A stretch of DNA of 7,699 nucleotides from an uncultured Geobacteraceae bacterium (GCA_903879825.1 CAIRND010000591.1:1-7699); one strand, 5' to 3'; shown: positions 1-5,800, counted from the stretch's first letter. The notes: generated by a model from the sequence alone, not told the origin. A program made the numbers and translations.

Positions 1-254
1 ACCGTTCCGGCAACGGCACCGACTTCGGTAAAAGTCACGATTCCCAATCTACCGCTCATCAGAATGAATGCTTCATCTTTTTCCACGTCAAGATGGCGAT
101 GCGGCCTGACATAAGAGCCCGGTTCTATGGCGTTAAGCAGACGGTGACAGCGGGATTCATCGGACGGGTGTATATTATAGTTCTTACGCAATCGTGGGTT
201 CTGCTTCGCTTCGGCAGAAACCTGCGCGAGCAGTTCACGGGTGACGACCTTCAT
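1..254 (-). CDS. WbuC-type cupin metalloprotein, 3' part outside window
   Basis: Only the first 84 residues are present; the gene runs off the left edge. The residues fit the WbuC family of small cupins: a start like MKVVTRELLAQ, then NPRLRKNYNIHPSD, a LLNAIEPGSYVRPHRH block, and KDEAFILMSGRLGIVTF. Cupin motif 1 is complete in the G-x5-HxH-x6-E-x6-G form: G46, H52, H54, E61, G68. These His and Glu residues would bind a divalent metal. WbuC proteins are often found in surface polysaccharide clusters, but their reaction is not established, so no activity is assigned. The ATG lies one base after the stop of the upstream VOC gene (TAA-A-ATG), so translation is probably coupled. The family call is firm; the role is unknown. 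Confidence 0.85.
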   Translation of the reverse strand, partial: MKVVTRELLAQVSAEAKQNPRLRKNYNIHPSDESRCHRLLNAIEPGSYVRPHRHLDVEKDEAFILMSGRLGIVTFTEVGAVAGT

Positions 255-255
255 T

Positions 256-609
256 TTAACGGTCAACCAGTGCGATCATATTGCCGTCGAAATCCTGTAC
301 AACCGCCATTTTACCCCACGGACTGGACTCAAGCGGCTCCACAAAGTGCGCTCCCCCGTTCCTGAGGGTTTCGCACACGGCAACAATATTTTCTACTTTC
401 AGGCTAATACCGGTATGCCTTCCCACGAGACTGCGGGCGTCATCATGCAGTGCAAGTGAAACCCCCATTGTCGTGGTGTTTCCGGGAAAGAATTCGATCA
501 GCATCTCACTCTGGCCGGCAACCGGCAGTCCGAGCAGATCAACGTAGAAAGATTTAGCTTTTTCAAGGTCGGTAACAAAGACGACTATATTTTTTAGTGA
601 AATCGACAC
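256..609 (-). CDS. VOC (glyoxalase/dioxygenase-fold) family protein
   Basis: A 117-residue single-module VOC protein (vicinal oxygen chelate; glyoxalase/bleomycin-resistance fold). Typical features are the opening strand ending in FVTDLEKAKSFYVDLLGLP, a central LALHDD strand, and a C-terminal FDGNMIALVD strand that matches the usual DGNxIEL ending. Two usual metal positions look changed: Asn7 stands where His normally sits, seven residues before the Asp of VxDL, and Ala replaces Glu in the last strand. It may therefore bind ligand without the standard metal site. The start is GTG at 609, with an AAGGGG Shine-Dalgarno five bases upstream; the ATG at 625 is out of frame. The gene is followed after one base by the cupin gene and probably shares its transcript. 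No substrate can be assigned. Confidence 0.85.
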   Translation of the reverse strand: MSISLKNIVVFVTDLEKAKSFYVDLLGLPVAGQSEMLIEFFPGNTTTMGVSLALHDDARSLVGRHTGISLKVENIVAVCETLRNGGAHFVEPLESSPWGKMAVVQDFDGNMIALVDR

Positions 610-631
610 AAAAACCCCTTCTCATTCTAAG

Positions 632-739
632 TTGCATTCAAGATGACGCCACGGCGGCAAGGAGGAAGTGACGCAGACGTACGTTCCAGTACGTCGAGGA
701 GCTGAAGACGAGGCCAACAAAGGCGCCGCTTGAATGCGA
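632..739. repeat. 108-bp imperfect palindromic intergenic repeat (REP/MITE-like)
   Basis: The ends form an inverted repeat: GCATTCAAG at 634-642 pairs perfectly with CTTGAATGC at 729-737, and the pairing extends outward to 632/739 with one G-T pair. A second block, GACGCC at 645-650, pairs with GGCGCC at 722-727 with one mismatch. At the centre is a perfect 7-bp stem, GACGTAC (676-682) and GTACGTC (689-695), around a 6-base loop. The element fills most of the space between hemE (stop 7 bases away) and the VOC gene and contains no credible gene. The architecture suits a dispersed palindromic repeat. As RNA it may end or protect the hemE transcript, but there is no T tract, so a simple intrinsic terminator is unlikely. 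Copy number cannot be judged from one window. Confidence 0.65.
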
Positions 740-746
740 ATTGGAA

Positions 747-1769
747 TTATTTCTGCGACAGACGATGTACGCACTCAACCATAAACTTCGCGTTTGCCGG
801 GGGAACCGTCGGCAGAATGCCATGTCCCAGGTTGAAAATGTGTCCGGGACGATCAGCGTTCTCATCAAGAATCCGTTTGACTTCGCGCTCGATAATTTCT
901 GGTGTTGCGTACAGAACCGTCGGGTCAAGATTACCCTGTACCGCCATCTGTGTCCCGAGTTGATCGCGAGCGGCACCAAGATTTACGTGCCAGTCCAGAC
1001 CCATAACGTCACCACCGGCCTTTTTGACGGTGGTAAGCATGGCTCCGGAGCCTTTGACAAAATGGATTACCGGCGTTTCCATCCGGTTCAGCCCATTGAT
1101 CAACCGCTCGGTATACGGGAGCACAAACCGTTCGTAATCGGCAGGAGAAAGAATACCGCCCCACGTATCAAAAATCTGGATACACTGTGCACCCGCAGCA
1201 ATCTGGGCGTTCAGATATTCTATGCTCATGGTGGTAATTTTTTCCATCAGAGCAGCATAAATCTCGGGCGCTGCATACATCATCCGCTTGATCTGGGCAA
1301 AATCCTTGGAACCCTTCCCCTCAACCATGTAGCAGGCCAAAGTAAACGGTGCACCGCCAAAACCGATCAGCGGGACTTTTCCGGCGAGTTCTCTGCGTAA
1401 TATTTTAATTGTTTCAAGTACGTAGGGAACATCCTGCTCCATCTGCGGGATGCGCAATTTTTCTACATCTGCCATGCTACGGATCGGACTTTCAAAAACC
1501 GGCCCCGGAACAAAATCCAGCTTCATACCCATCGGCTCAACCGGCGTCAGAATATCAGAGAACATTATCGCTGCATCCACGCCGAGAAAATCAACCGGCT
1601 GAATAGTGACTTCAGCGGCTAGTTCAGGGGTCTTGCACAGTTCCAAAAATGTGCATTTTGAGCGGACAGCCATGTACTCCGGCAGGTAGCGGCCAGCCTG
1701 ACGCATAAGCCACACGGGTGTCCGATCTACTGGTTTGCCCCAACAGGCATCAAGAAATCTCATATTCAT
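747..1769 (-). CDS. hemE: Uroporphyrinogen decarboxylase HemE
   Basis: This 340-residue protein is a full-length uroporphyrinogen III decarboxylase. It removes four acetate carboxyl groups to give coproporphyrinogen III, a cytoplasmic step of heme synthesis that needs no cofactor. The N-terminal signature VDRTPVWLMRQAGRYLPEY carries substrate-binding Arg23 and Arg27. The catalytic Asp is Asp72 in FSDILTP, the active-site Tyr is Tyr147 in LACYMVEGKGSK, and the conserved C-terminal His is His316 in LGHGILP. The start chosen is the ATG at 1769 (MNMRFLDACWGKP), which has GAGGAG seven bases upstream. A longer in-frame ATG at 1814 would begin only a few bases from the predicted transcription start and adds residues not typical of the family. 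A sigma-70-like promoter lies upstream at 1826-1855. Demand for heme fits the c-type cytochrome elsewhere in the window. Confidence 0.97.
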   Translation of the reverse strand: MNMRFLDACWGKPVDRTPVWLMRQAGRYLPEYMAVRSKCTFLELCKTPELAAEVTIQPVDFLGVDAAIMFSDILTPVEPMGMKLDFVPGPVFESPIRSMADVEKLRIPQMEQDVPYVLETIKILRRELAGKVPLIGFGGAPFTLACYMVEGKGSKDFAQIKRMMYAAPEIYAALMEKITTMSIEYLNAQIAAGAQCIQIFDTWGGILSPADYERFVLPYTERLINGLNRMETPVIHFVKGSGAMLTTVKKAGGDVMGLDWHVNLGAARDQLGTQMAVQGNLDPTVLYATPEIIEREVKRILDENADRPGHIFNLGHGILPTVPPANAKFMVECVHRLSQK

Positions 1770-1825
1770 CGTGTTTCTCCTCAACAACGCACAAAGGCGT
1801 GGGAATTTGCACAAATAAGCGTGGC

Positions 1826-1855
1826 ATTCTAATTTTAAACGGCCTAATAAGTCAA
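1826..1855 (-). promoter_or_regulatory. Candidate sigma-70 promoter of hemE
   Basis: Read on the minus strand, TTGACT (1850-1855) is followed after 18 bases by TAGAAT (1826-1831). Each hexamer matches the consensus at five of six positions. Transcription would start near 1819, giving a leader of about 50 bases before the hemE ATG at 1769. It lies between the S4 gene stop and hemE, so hemE can be transcribed separately from the S4 gene. Confidence 0.55.
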
Positions 1856-1872
1856 ATTATTTGAACTCACCA

Positions 1873-2070
1873 CTACTCAACCAGAAACTTTCTTTTTCCG
1901 TACACGACCCGGTCTCCGGGATATAACTTGCGTCCACGGCGAAACTCCACAACACCATTTACCGAAATGTACCCCTCGGCAATCATGGCCTTTGCCTCTC
2001 CACCTGATGAAACCGCATTTTCAGCCTTGAGAAGGCAATCCAGTTTTATAAACGGTGTTGTTATCTGCAT
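1873..2070 (-). CDS. Small S4-domain RNA-binding protein (YbcJ-like)
   Basis: A 65-residue protein consisting almost entirely of one S4 domain, the RNA-binding fold of ribosomal protein S4 and pseudouridine synthases. It reads FIKLDCLLKAENAVSSGGEAKAMIAEG, then ISVNGVVEFRRGRKLYPGDRVV, with the typical basic RRGRK loop and PGD turn. Free-standing S4 proteins of the YbcJ type have this size; they probably bind structured RNA, but the target is not known. The start is debatable. The ATG at 2079 is only one base from the AAAGGAG Shine-Dalgarno, too close to use well, while the ATG at 2070 lies ten bases away and is preferred. An upstream in-frame ATG at 2178 has no ribosome site and is rejected. 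The gene precedes hemE in the same direction, but hemE has its own candidate promoter. Confidence 0.85.
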   Translation of the reverse strand: MQITTPFIKLDCLLKAENAVSSGGEAKAMIAEGYISVNGVVEFRRGRKLYPGDRVVYGKRKFLVE

Positions 2071-2080
2071 AGTAGTCATA

Positions 2081-2087
2081 CTCCTTT
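2081..2087 (-). promoter_or_regulatory. Ribosome binding site that decides the S4 gene start
   Basis: AAAGGAG on the minus strand. It ends one base before the ATG at 2079 and ten bases before the ATG at 2070. The spacing favours the inner ATG. The site also argues against the long open frame starting at 2178, because it lies well inside it. Confidence 0.6.
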
Positions 2088-2412
2088 TTCTCGTCTGTCC
2101 ACAGCCAAAACCCGTAGCTTTCCACGGTGCCGGAGCCGTATCCAATCGGGAAAGTCCACATTGTTTTACTTCGCTCATTTGTCGCCAGGGGAAACTGGAT
2201 GATGGAGAGTTTGGGGGTGCAGAGTGTTATGTCGCTCGGCCAACAGTACCGACTCAGTTGAATATATGTAGCAGCAACAACGGTACACTTCCCGGGACCA
2301 AAGAGGATTCCGGCTTTATCACTACTCAGTCGGATGGTTTCTGCAATTCACCCCTGACATCAAGTGAATTGCAGAAAACCCTCATCACCGTTCAGTAGAG
2401 GTGATCACCACG
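2088..2412. other. About 325-base stretch without a convincing gene
   Basis: This gap between the lipoprotein stop and the S4 gene has no open frame with a ribosome site and recognisable product on either strand. It holds the inverted repeat listed separately at 2338-2377. It also holds a near-perfect inverted pair, CCGACTCAGT (2249-2258) with ACTCAGTCGG (2324-2333, one mismatch), a 6-bp pair GTACCG (2246-2251) with CGGTAC (2281-2286), and a perfect palindrome GGTGATCACC (2400-2409). I looked for tRNA, SRP RNA, RNase P RNA and c-di-GMP or cobalamin riboswitch signatures and saw none. A promoter for the S4 gene should lie here, but no strong hexamer pair is evident. Confidence 0.5.
2338..2377. 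repeat. 14-bp perfect inverted repeat (stable hairpin)
   Basis: TTTCTGCAATTCAC (2338-2351) is the exact reverse complement of 2364-2377, with a 12-base loop. Pairing can continue outward with bulges (GATG on the left, CATC on the right). It lies about 35 bases downstream of the lipoprotein gene. There is no T run on either side, so it is not a classical intrinsic terminator. It could protect a transcript 3' end, bind a regulator, or be the remnant of a repeat element. Confidence 0.7.
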
Positions 2413-2598
2413 TTATTTTTCGTTATCATGTCTCCGTACACAAGTAACATCATACGGCTTGCCTCTAAAGTCTTTCATATAGGTGTATTCCATATTTGCC
2501 TGGGTACACTTGTTGATTTTAGCATCTAATTCTTCCTGAGGTACATTCGAGCAACCGGCAAGAGATACAGCAACGATCAGCAATAGTAAAAATTTCAT
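2413..2598 (-). CDS. Small lipoprotein, unknown function
   Basis: A 61-residue precursor with a clear lipoprotein signal: MKFLLLLIVAVSLAGC, in which LAGC is the lipobox and Cys16 the lipidated residue. The mature part is only 46 residues, hydrophilic, with two further cysteines (in NKCTQAN and DVTCVRRH) that could form a disulfide in the periplasm. Ser follows the lipid Cys, which in Gram-negative bacteria is compatible with outer-membrane sorting. The start at 2598 has GGAG seven bases upstream. A longer in-frame start at 2676 would bury the signal peptide 26 residues inside the protein and is rejected. I do not recognise the mature sequence. A promoter candidate lies at 2675-2704, so the gene is probably a single transcription unit. 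Confidence 0.8.
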   Translation of the reverse strand: MKFLLLLIVAVSLAGCSNVPQEELDAKINKCTQANMEYTYMKDFRGKPYDVTCVRRHDNEK

Positions 2599-2674
2599 TT
2601 TTTCACTCCGTTTTCCCGTAATTAACTTTCTAGATGTCTTATCTGTCTCTGCGAAAGCTGAAACAGCGGACGCC

Positions 2675-2704
2675 AATATAACTCTAATATACTTTCTTTG
2701 TAAA
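2675..2704 (-). promoter_or_regulatory. Candidate sigma-70 promoter of the lipoprotein gene
   Basis: On the minus strand, TTTACA (2699-2704) and TATATT (2675-2680) are separated by 18 bases, each five of six to consensus. The leader to the ATG at 2598 would be about 70 bases. Just upstream of the -35 box lies the palindrome GATAAGTTATC (2707-2717), placed where an activator could bind. Confidence 0.45.
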
Positions 2705-2774
2705 ATGATAAGTTATCTGACCGTCAAACTGGCGTCAAAGTCCGTATTAACGTAATGATCAAGAATTGTTGACA

Positions 2775-4955
2775 TCAACTTTTTTCTCCACCGACGAAGG
2801 CAAAATACTCCCGATCAGCTCCAAGCATGTGGAGCATCACCACATCATAAACCAGAAACTGGAATATATCTCCTACCGAGAGCGTGGATGCTTCAAACTG
2901 CTGCGACAAATCGAGACCATTTGTAAGAAGTTTTGCATGTTCTATTTTGTGTTGAGTGATACCCGGAAAGCCAACGGATTCAAGAACGGCTTCCTCTTCA
3001 TGAAAATGCTGGCTGATTTCGTCAAGCAGACGGGTGATAATCGAAGTTATTTCTGTTGATATACTGCCGGAAAGAACCGCTTCGAACAGCTCATTGGATA
3101 TTTTGAAAAGTGACTGATGTTGAGAGTCAATCAATTGGTTACCGCAACAGAAGGAATCTCTCCACACCAATTGCACCAGATTTTCATTACTTTCACCTGC
3201 TGATGTCGAAGCACCATGCCCTGATGCAATGAATTCAACCCGGTTACGCCCAAAAGACTTTGCTCGGTACAGCAATTCATCAACCTGCGAAAGCATGAGG
3301 AGGGATGATTTGTCCACTGCGCAACGCGTTGTTACAACACCCAGACTGGCGGTGACGTAGTCTGCAATGAGTGACCCTTTGTGAGGAATTGTGCATGCCA
3401 TAATTCCCCGTCGAATCTTTTCGGCTATTGCGATTGCACCATTAATGTCTGTTTCCGGCAAAATACAGGCGAATTCTTCTCCGCCGTAGCGAGCCGCCAG
3501 GTCAGGTTTACGAGCAGCGCAGCCAGCTATTACCTGAGCAATTTGACGGAGGCATTCGTCTCCATTAACGTGTCCGTAATTATCATTGAACGCCTTAAAG
3601 TAATCGATGTCCAAAAGGATAAGTGACAGTTCAGCCCCGGAACGGGCATGCCGGGAATATTCCTTGGCAAGCACCTCATCAAAGCGTCGTCGGTTGGCAA
3701 TTCCAGTCAAGCCATCAGTACCACTCAGGGCTTCAAGCTTCCGATTAAATTCAACCTGCTCCTCCTCGGCCAGTTTCCGTGCAGATATGTCGCGTATCGT
3801 TGCCTGAACAACCGTTTTGCCATCTAGTTCCATTGCACTGAGTAGCACCTCGGCAGGAAAATCTTTGCCATTGTCGGCGCGCCTGTGTATCCACTCAAAG
3901 CGATAACCACCGTTTCCCATCGCAGTTGCGATGTGTTGATTCGCCAAAATTAACGAATCAGTACCGCACGATTGCTGGGGCGGTGACAAATGGCCTGGGT
4001 GAGTCAAGCAGAAATCTTTCTGCGTAGCATAACCGAATAACTCCAGAGTCGCCTTGTTACAGTCGAAGAAACCTTCTGTATCGAGAAGCATCACGGCATC
4101 ACTGGTTGAATCATAGAGAGTGCGAAACTTTATCTCGGAACGTTCAAGAGCTTTTTCTGCCCGTTTGCGCTCAGTGATATCCCGCCAGGTGGTGAAAAGA
4201 GCCGGCTTACCGTCCAACATCATTGATGCGATGGAGACTTCAACAAAAAAAGTTGACCCGTCCAGGCGGCGATGAACCCATTCAAAGGTCTTGCTGCCAG
4301 ATTGCAGCGCGTCATTGATCTTTTCTTCAGCCGATTCCGAAGATTTTTTCCCATCAGGCTGAAATTCGGGTGAGAGCAACTGAGGGGGCTGCCCGACAAT
4401 TTCGTCCCGGTTACCACCTAACATAACTTCGGTTGCCCGGTTGCAATCCACAAAGATACCATCAACAATGATGAGATACGCATCGGGAGAATATCTGAAT
4501 AAGATTCGGTATTTCTCTTCGCTATCCCGAAAGGCTTTTTCCGCGTGTTTGAGTTCGATGATGTCGTGGGTCAACGCTTTTTGCAAACAGTTCATGCGGT
4601 TTCCGACCGCTACCCGAACCCGCAACTCATCGGCATCAAATGGTTTCTCGACAAAATCATCCGCACCGATGTCAAGTGCGCTCGCCGCAGAATCTTTATT
4701 GCTGCGAGCAGTCAAGACAATGGCATAATAGGGGCTGTCAGTCTCTCGCTCTCGCAGTCGCCGTACAATTTCCGGCCCTTCGATTCCCGGTATCATCCAG
4801 TCGAGAAGAACCAGATGGGGATGCTCAGGCTCGCAAAGAATTTTCCAGGCCTCTTCCCCATCGCATGCAGATGTAACGGTGTAGCCCCATGCGGTCAGCA
4901 TAGACTGCAGCATCAGGCGCATTGCGGAATCATTTTCGGCGATCAAAACGTTCAT
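2775..4955 (-). CDS. REC-PAS-PAS-GGDEF-hemerythrin diguanylate cyclase
   Basis: A 726-residue cytoplasmic signalling protein predicted to make c-di-GMP from two GTP. Domains: receiver at 1-120 (phospho-acceptor Asp52 in LLDWMIPG, Thr82, Lys104 in EKPF); two related PAS modules at about 142-262 and 272-392, each with DCN-K/R-AT and EW-V/I-HRR motifs; a short helical linker; GGDEF at about 405-577; hemerythrin at about 590-722. The cyclase has metal Asp449, Asn457, Asp466 and signature GGEEF at 491-495, plus an RxxD product-inhibition site at Arg482/Asp485. The hemerythrin tail keeps all seven diiron ligands: His613, His650, Glu654, His669, His673, His709, Asp714. No membrane segment is seen. 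The receiver acidic pair reads Glu7-Asn8 rather than the usual acidic pair. The start at 4955 has a GGAAGG site; the longer frame from 5033 would begin inside the upstream terminator hairpin. Inputs appear to be phosphorylation, PAS signals and O2/redox. Confidence 0.93.
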   Translation of the reverse strand: MNVLIAENDSAMRLMLQSMLTAWGYTVTSACDGEEAWKILCEPEHPHLVLLDWMIPGIEGPEIVRRLRERETDSPYYAIVLTARSNKDSAASALDIGADDFVEKPFDADELRVRVAVGNRMNCLQKALTHDIIELKHAEKAFRDSEEKYRILFRYSPDAYLIIVDGIFVDCNRATEVMLGGNRDEIVGQPPQLLSPEFQPDGKKSSESAEEKINDALQSGSKTFEWVHRRLDGSTFFVEVSIASMMLDGKPALFTTWRDITERKRAEKALERSEIKFRTLYDSTSDAVMLLDTEGFFDCNKATLELFGYATQKDFCLTHPGHLSPPQQSCGTDSLILANQHIATAMGNGGYRFEWIHRRADNGKDFPAEVLLSAMELDGKTVVQATIRDISARKLAEEEQVEFNRKLEALSGTDGLTGIANRRRFDEVLAKEYSRHARSGAELSLILLDIDYFKAFNDNYGHVNGDECLRQIAQVIAGCAARKPDLAARYGGEEFACILPETDINGAIAIAEKIRRGIMACTIPHKGSLIADYVTASLGVVTTRCAVDKSSLLMLSQVDELLYRAKSFGRNRVEFIASGHGASTSAGESNENLVQLVWRDSFCCGNQLIDSQHQSLFKISNELFEAVLSGSISTEITSIITRLLDEISQHFHEEEAVLESVGFPGITQHKIEHAKLLTNGLDLSQQFEASTLSVGDIFQFLVYDVVMLHMLGADREYFAFVGGEKS

Positions 4956-5004
4956 TCGTTGGCCCTTCCGTGTGGCAAATAGGCAATTGCATAATCGTAG
5001 AATA

Positions 5005-5039
5005 CAAAAAAGGGTACGAGGTGTCAAACCCATACCCTT
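5005..5039 (-). terminator. Intrinsic terminator after the motility gene pair
   Basis: On the minus strand AAGGGTA pairs with TACCCTT (5033-5039 with 5010-5016); an inner GGT/ACC pair extends the hairpin, and the right arm runs into a T stretch (A run at 5005-5011 on the plus strand). It lies 28 bases past the stop of the FlaG-like gene and separates that unit from the diguanylate cyclase gene. Confidence 0.75.
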
Positions 5040-5067
5040 CTGTTCCTCATGTCTTTTAATGCCGTAT

Positions 5068-5457
5068 TTATCCTTTTACATCAGCTGACGTGTTCGGTGC
5101 CTTCATCTGATCTTCGATTTTAGCGACCATCTCCGAAGGGGTCTGATACACAACGTTGTTGCGGCTATCCATAAATTTGATACGTACTTTGCCATACTGA
5201 TTATATGACTCAACAACATGGCTTACTATTCCAGCAGGTTGACTGCTACTTACGTTACGTGTCGCTGCTGTTTTTTTGATCACAGTGGGTATGTTGTTGT
5301 CAGTAATTGCATCAAGTGGGCTTACCTGCACCGCTTTCATTGACAGCTGATCGTTTGGCGCAGGGGCATCCTTACCGGCTTTATTTAGAGAACCAGCTTT
5401 TTTTACGGACTCCATCTGAAATGCTGCCACACTGCCTGATATCGTATCTACACTCAT
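5068..5457 (-). CDS. FlaG-like small motility-associated protein (putative)
   Basis: A 129-residue soluble protein without signal peptide or membrane segment. The first half is low in complexity and rich in Ser, Ala, Lys and Asn. The C-terminal part, about residues 85-122 (GKVRIKFMDSRNNVVYQTPSEMVAKIEDQM), resembles the FlaG domain: a short strand pair, then V-x-Q-x-P-S/P-E and a helix. FlaG proteins are flagellar accessory proteins of uncertain mechanism; this match is by eye and moderate. The start is the ATG at 5457, with GGGAG six bases upstream, not the upstream ATG at 5478. Its N-terminus (ISGSVAA) echoes that of the preceding gene, from which it is separated by 51 bases without a promoter I can see, so both probably share the sigma-28 promoter at 5774-5800. 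A terminator follows. Confidence 0.6.
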   Translation of the reverse strand: MSVDTISGSVAAFQMESVKKAGSLNKAGKDAPAPNDQLSMKAVQVSPLDAITDNNIPTVIKKTAATRNVSSSQPAGIVSHVVESYNQYGKVRIKFMDSRNNVVYQTPSEMVAKIEDQMKAPNTSADVKG

Positions 5458-5508
5458 GACCAACTCCCACCATACCATCCCAGACCGCTGAGAATAGTAA
5501 TAATGTTT

Positions 5509-5733
5509 TTATGCTTTACCTCTTAAAGACTCACTTGCTTTTTCAGCACCACTTTCACTGGCTTCTTGAGCTTGGGTATCTCCATCCGACGCCAACTGCT
5601 GTGCCAACTTGGATATAGTAACGGTATCGGCAGAGGAGGCTTTGGGAGGAGCAGGAGCCTGCTGTACCTGTTGGGTTTGTGGTGGCGTATATGCCGCAGC
5701 CACGCTTCCTGATGATATACCTGATATTGACAT
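5509..5733 (-). CDS. Small motility-regulon protein, unknown function
   Basis: A 74-residue protein I cannot assign to a named family. It begins MSISGISSGSVAAAYTPP, continues with a Gln/Pro/Ala-rich stretch (TQQVQQAPAPPKASS), then a short helix-forming motif DTVTISKLAQQLASDGD, and ends in an acidic Ala/Ser/Glu-rich tail. It has no signal peptide, no membrane segment and no cysteine. The DTVTIS-x-x-AQ-x-L motif is reminiscent of the DxVxLSxxA helix seen in FlgM and in other small flagellar-associated proteins, but the similarity is short. Expression evidence is good: AGGAGG six bases before the ATG and a sigma-28-type promoter 41 bases upstream. It is probably co-transcribed with the FlaG-like gene. 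The predicted disorder and N-terminal Ser richness would also suit a flagellar export substrate; that is inference only. Confidence 0.75.
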   Translation of the reverse strand: MSISGISSGSVAAAYTPPQTQQVQQAPAPPKASSADTVTISKLAQQLASDGDTQAQEASESGAEKASESLRGKA

Positions 5734-5773
5734 ATATATCCTCCTGATATTTCGAATACGTTCTTTAGCTAAC

Positions 5774-5800
5774 TTATCGGTATTACATTTACCGACTTAA
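5774..5800 (-). promoter_or_regulatory. Sigma-28 (FliA) type promoter
   Basis: On the minus strand TTAAGTCG (5793-5800) is followed after exactly 11 bases by ACCGATAA (5774-5781). Compared with the FliA consensus TAAAGTTT-N11-GCCGATAA, the -10 matches seven of eight and the -35 five of eight. It would give a leader of about 33 bases to the ATG at 5733. A 6-bp inverted repeat, TCGGTA (5777-5782) with TACCGA (5790-5795), overlaps the promoter elements. Confidence 0.72.

Noticed and set aside
638..979. 113-codon minus-strand frame across the repeat and the hemE 3' end
   Set aside because: It overlaps hemE in another frame, has no ribosome site, and its tail is simply a translation of the palindromic repeat.
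741..1400. 219-codon plus-strand open frame
   Set aside because: It lies wholly over hemE on the opposite strand; hemE has the full set of family motifs and its own ribosome site.
2088..2340. Possible c-di-GMP riboswitch, suggested by the nearby cyclase
   Set aside because: The conserved GEMM-I core segments (GCAAA...GACGCAAAGCC and the receptor helix) are absent on both strands.
1928..2398. 156-codon plus-strand open frame
   Set aside because: It is antisense to the S4 gene for its first part and shows no recognisable domain or ribosome site; the low stop density there appears accidental.
2770..2781. GTTGACATCAAC as a terminator of the cyclase gene
   Set aside because: Only five base pairs with a two-base loop, and on the minus strand no T run follows it.
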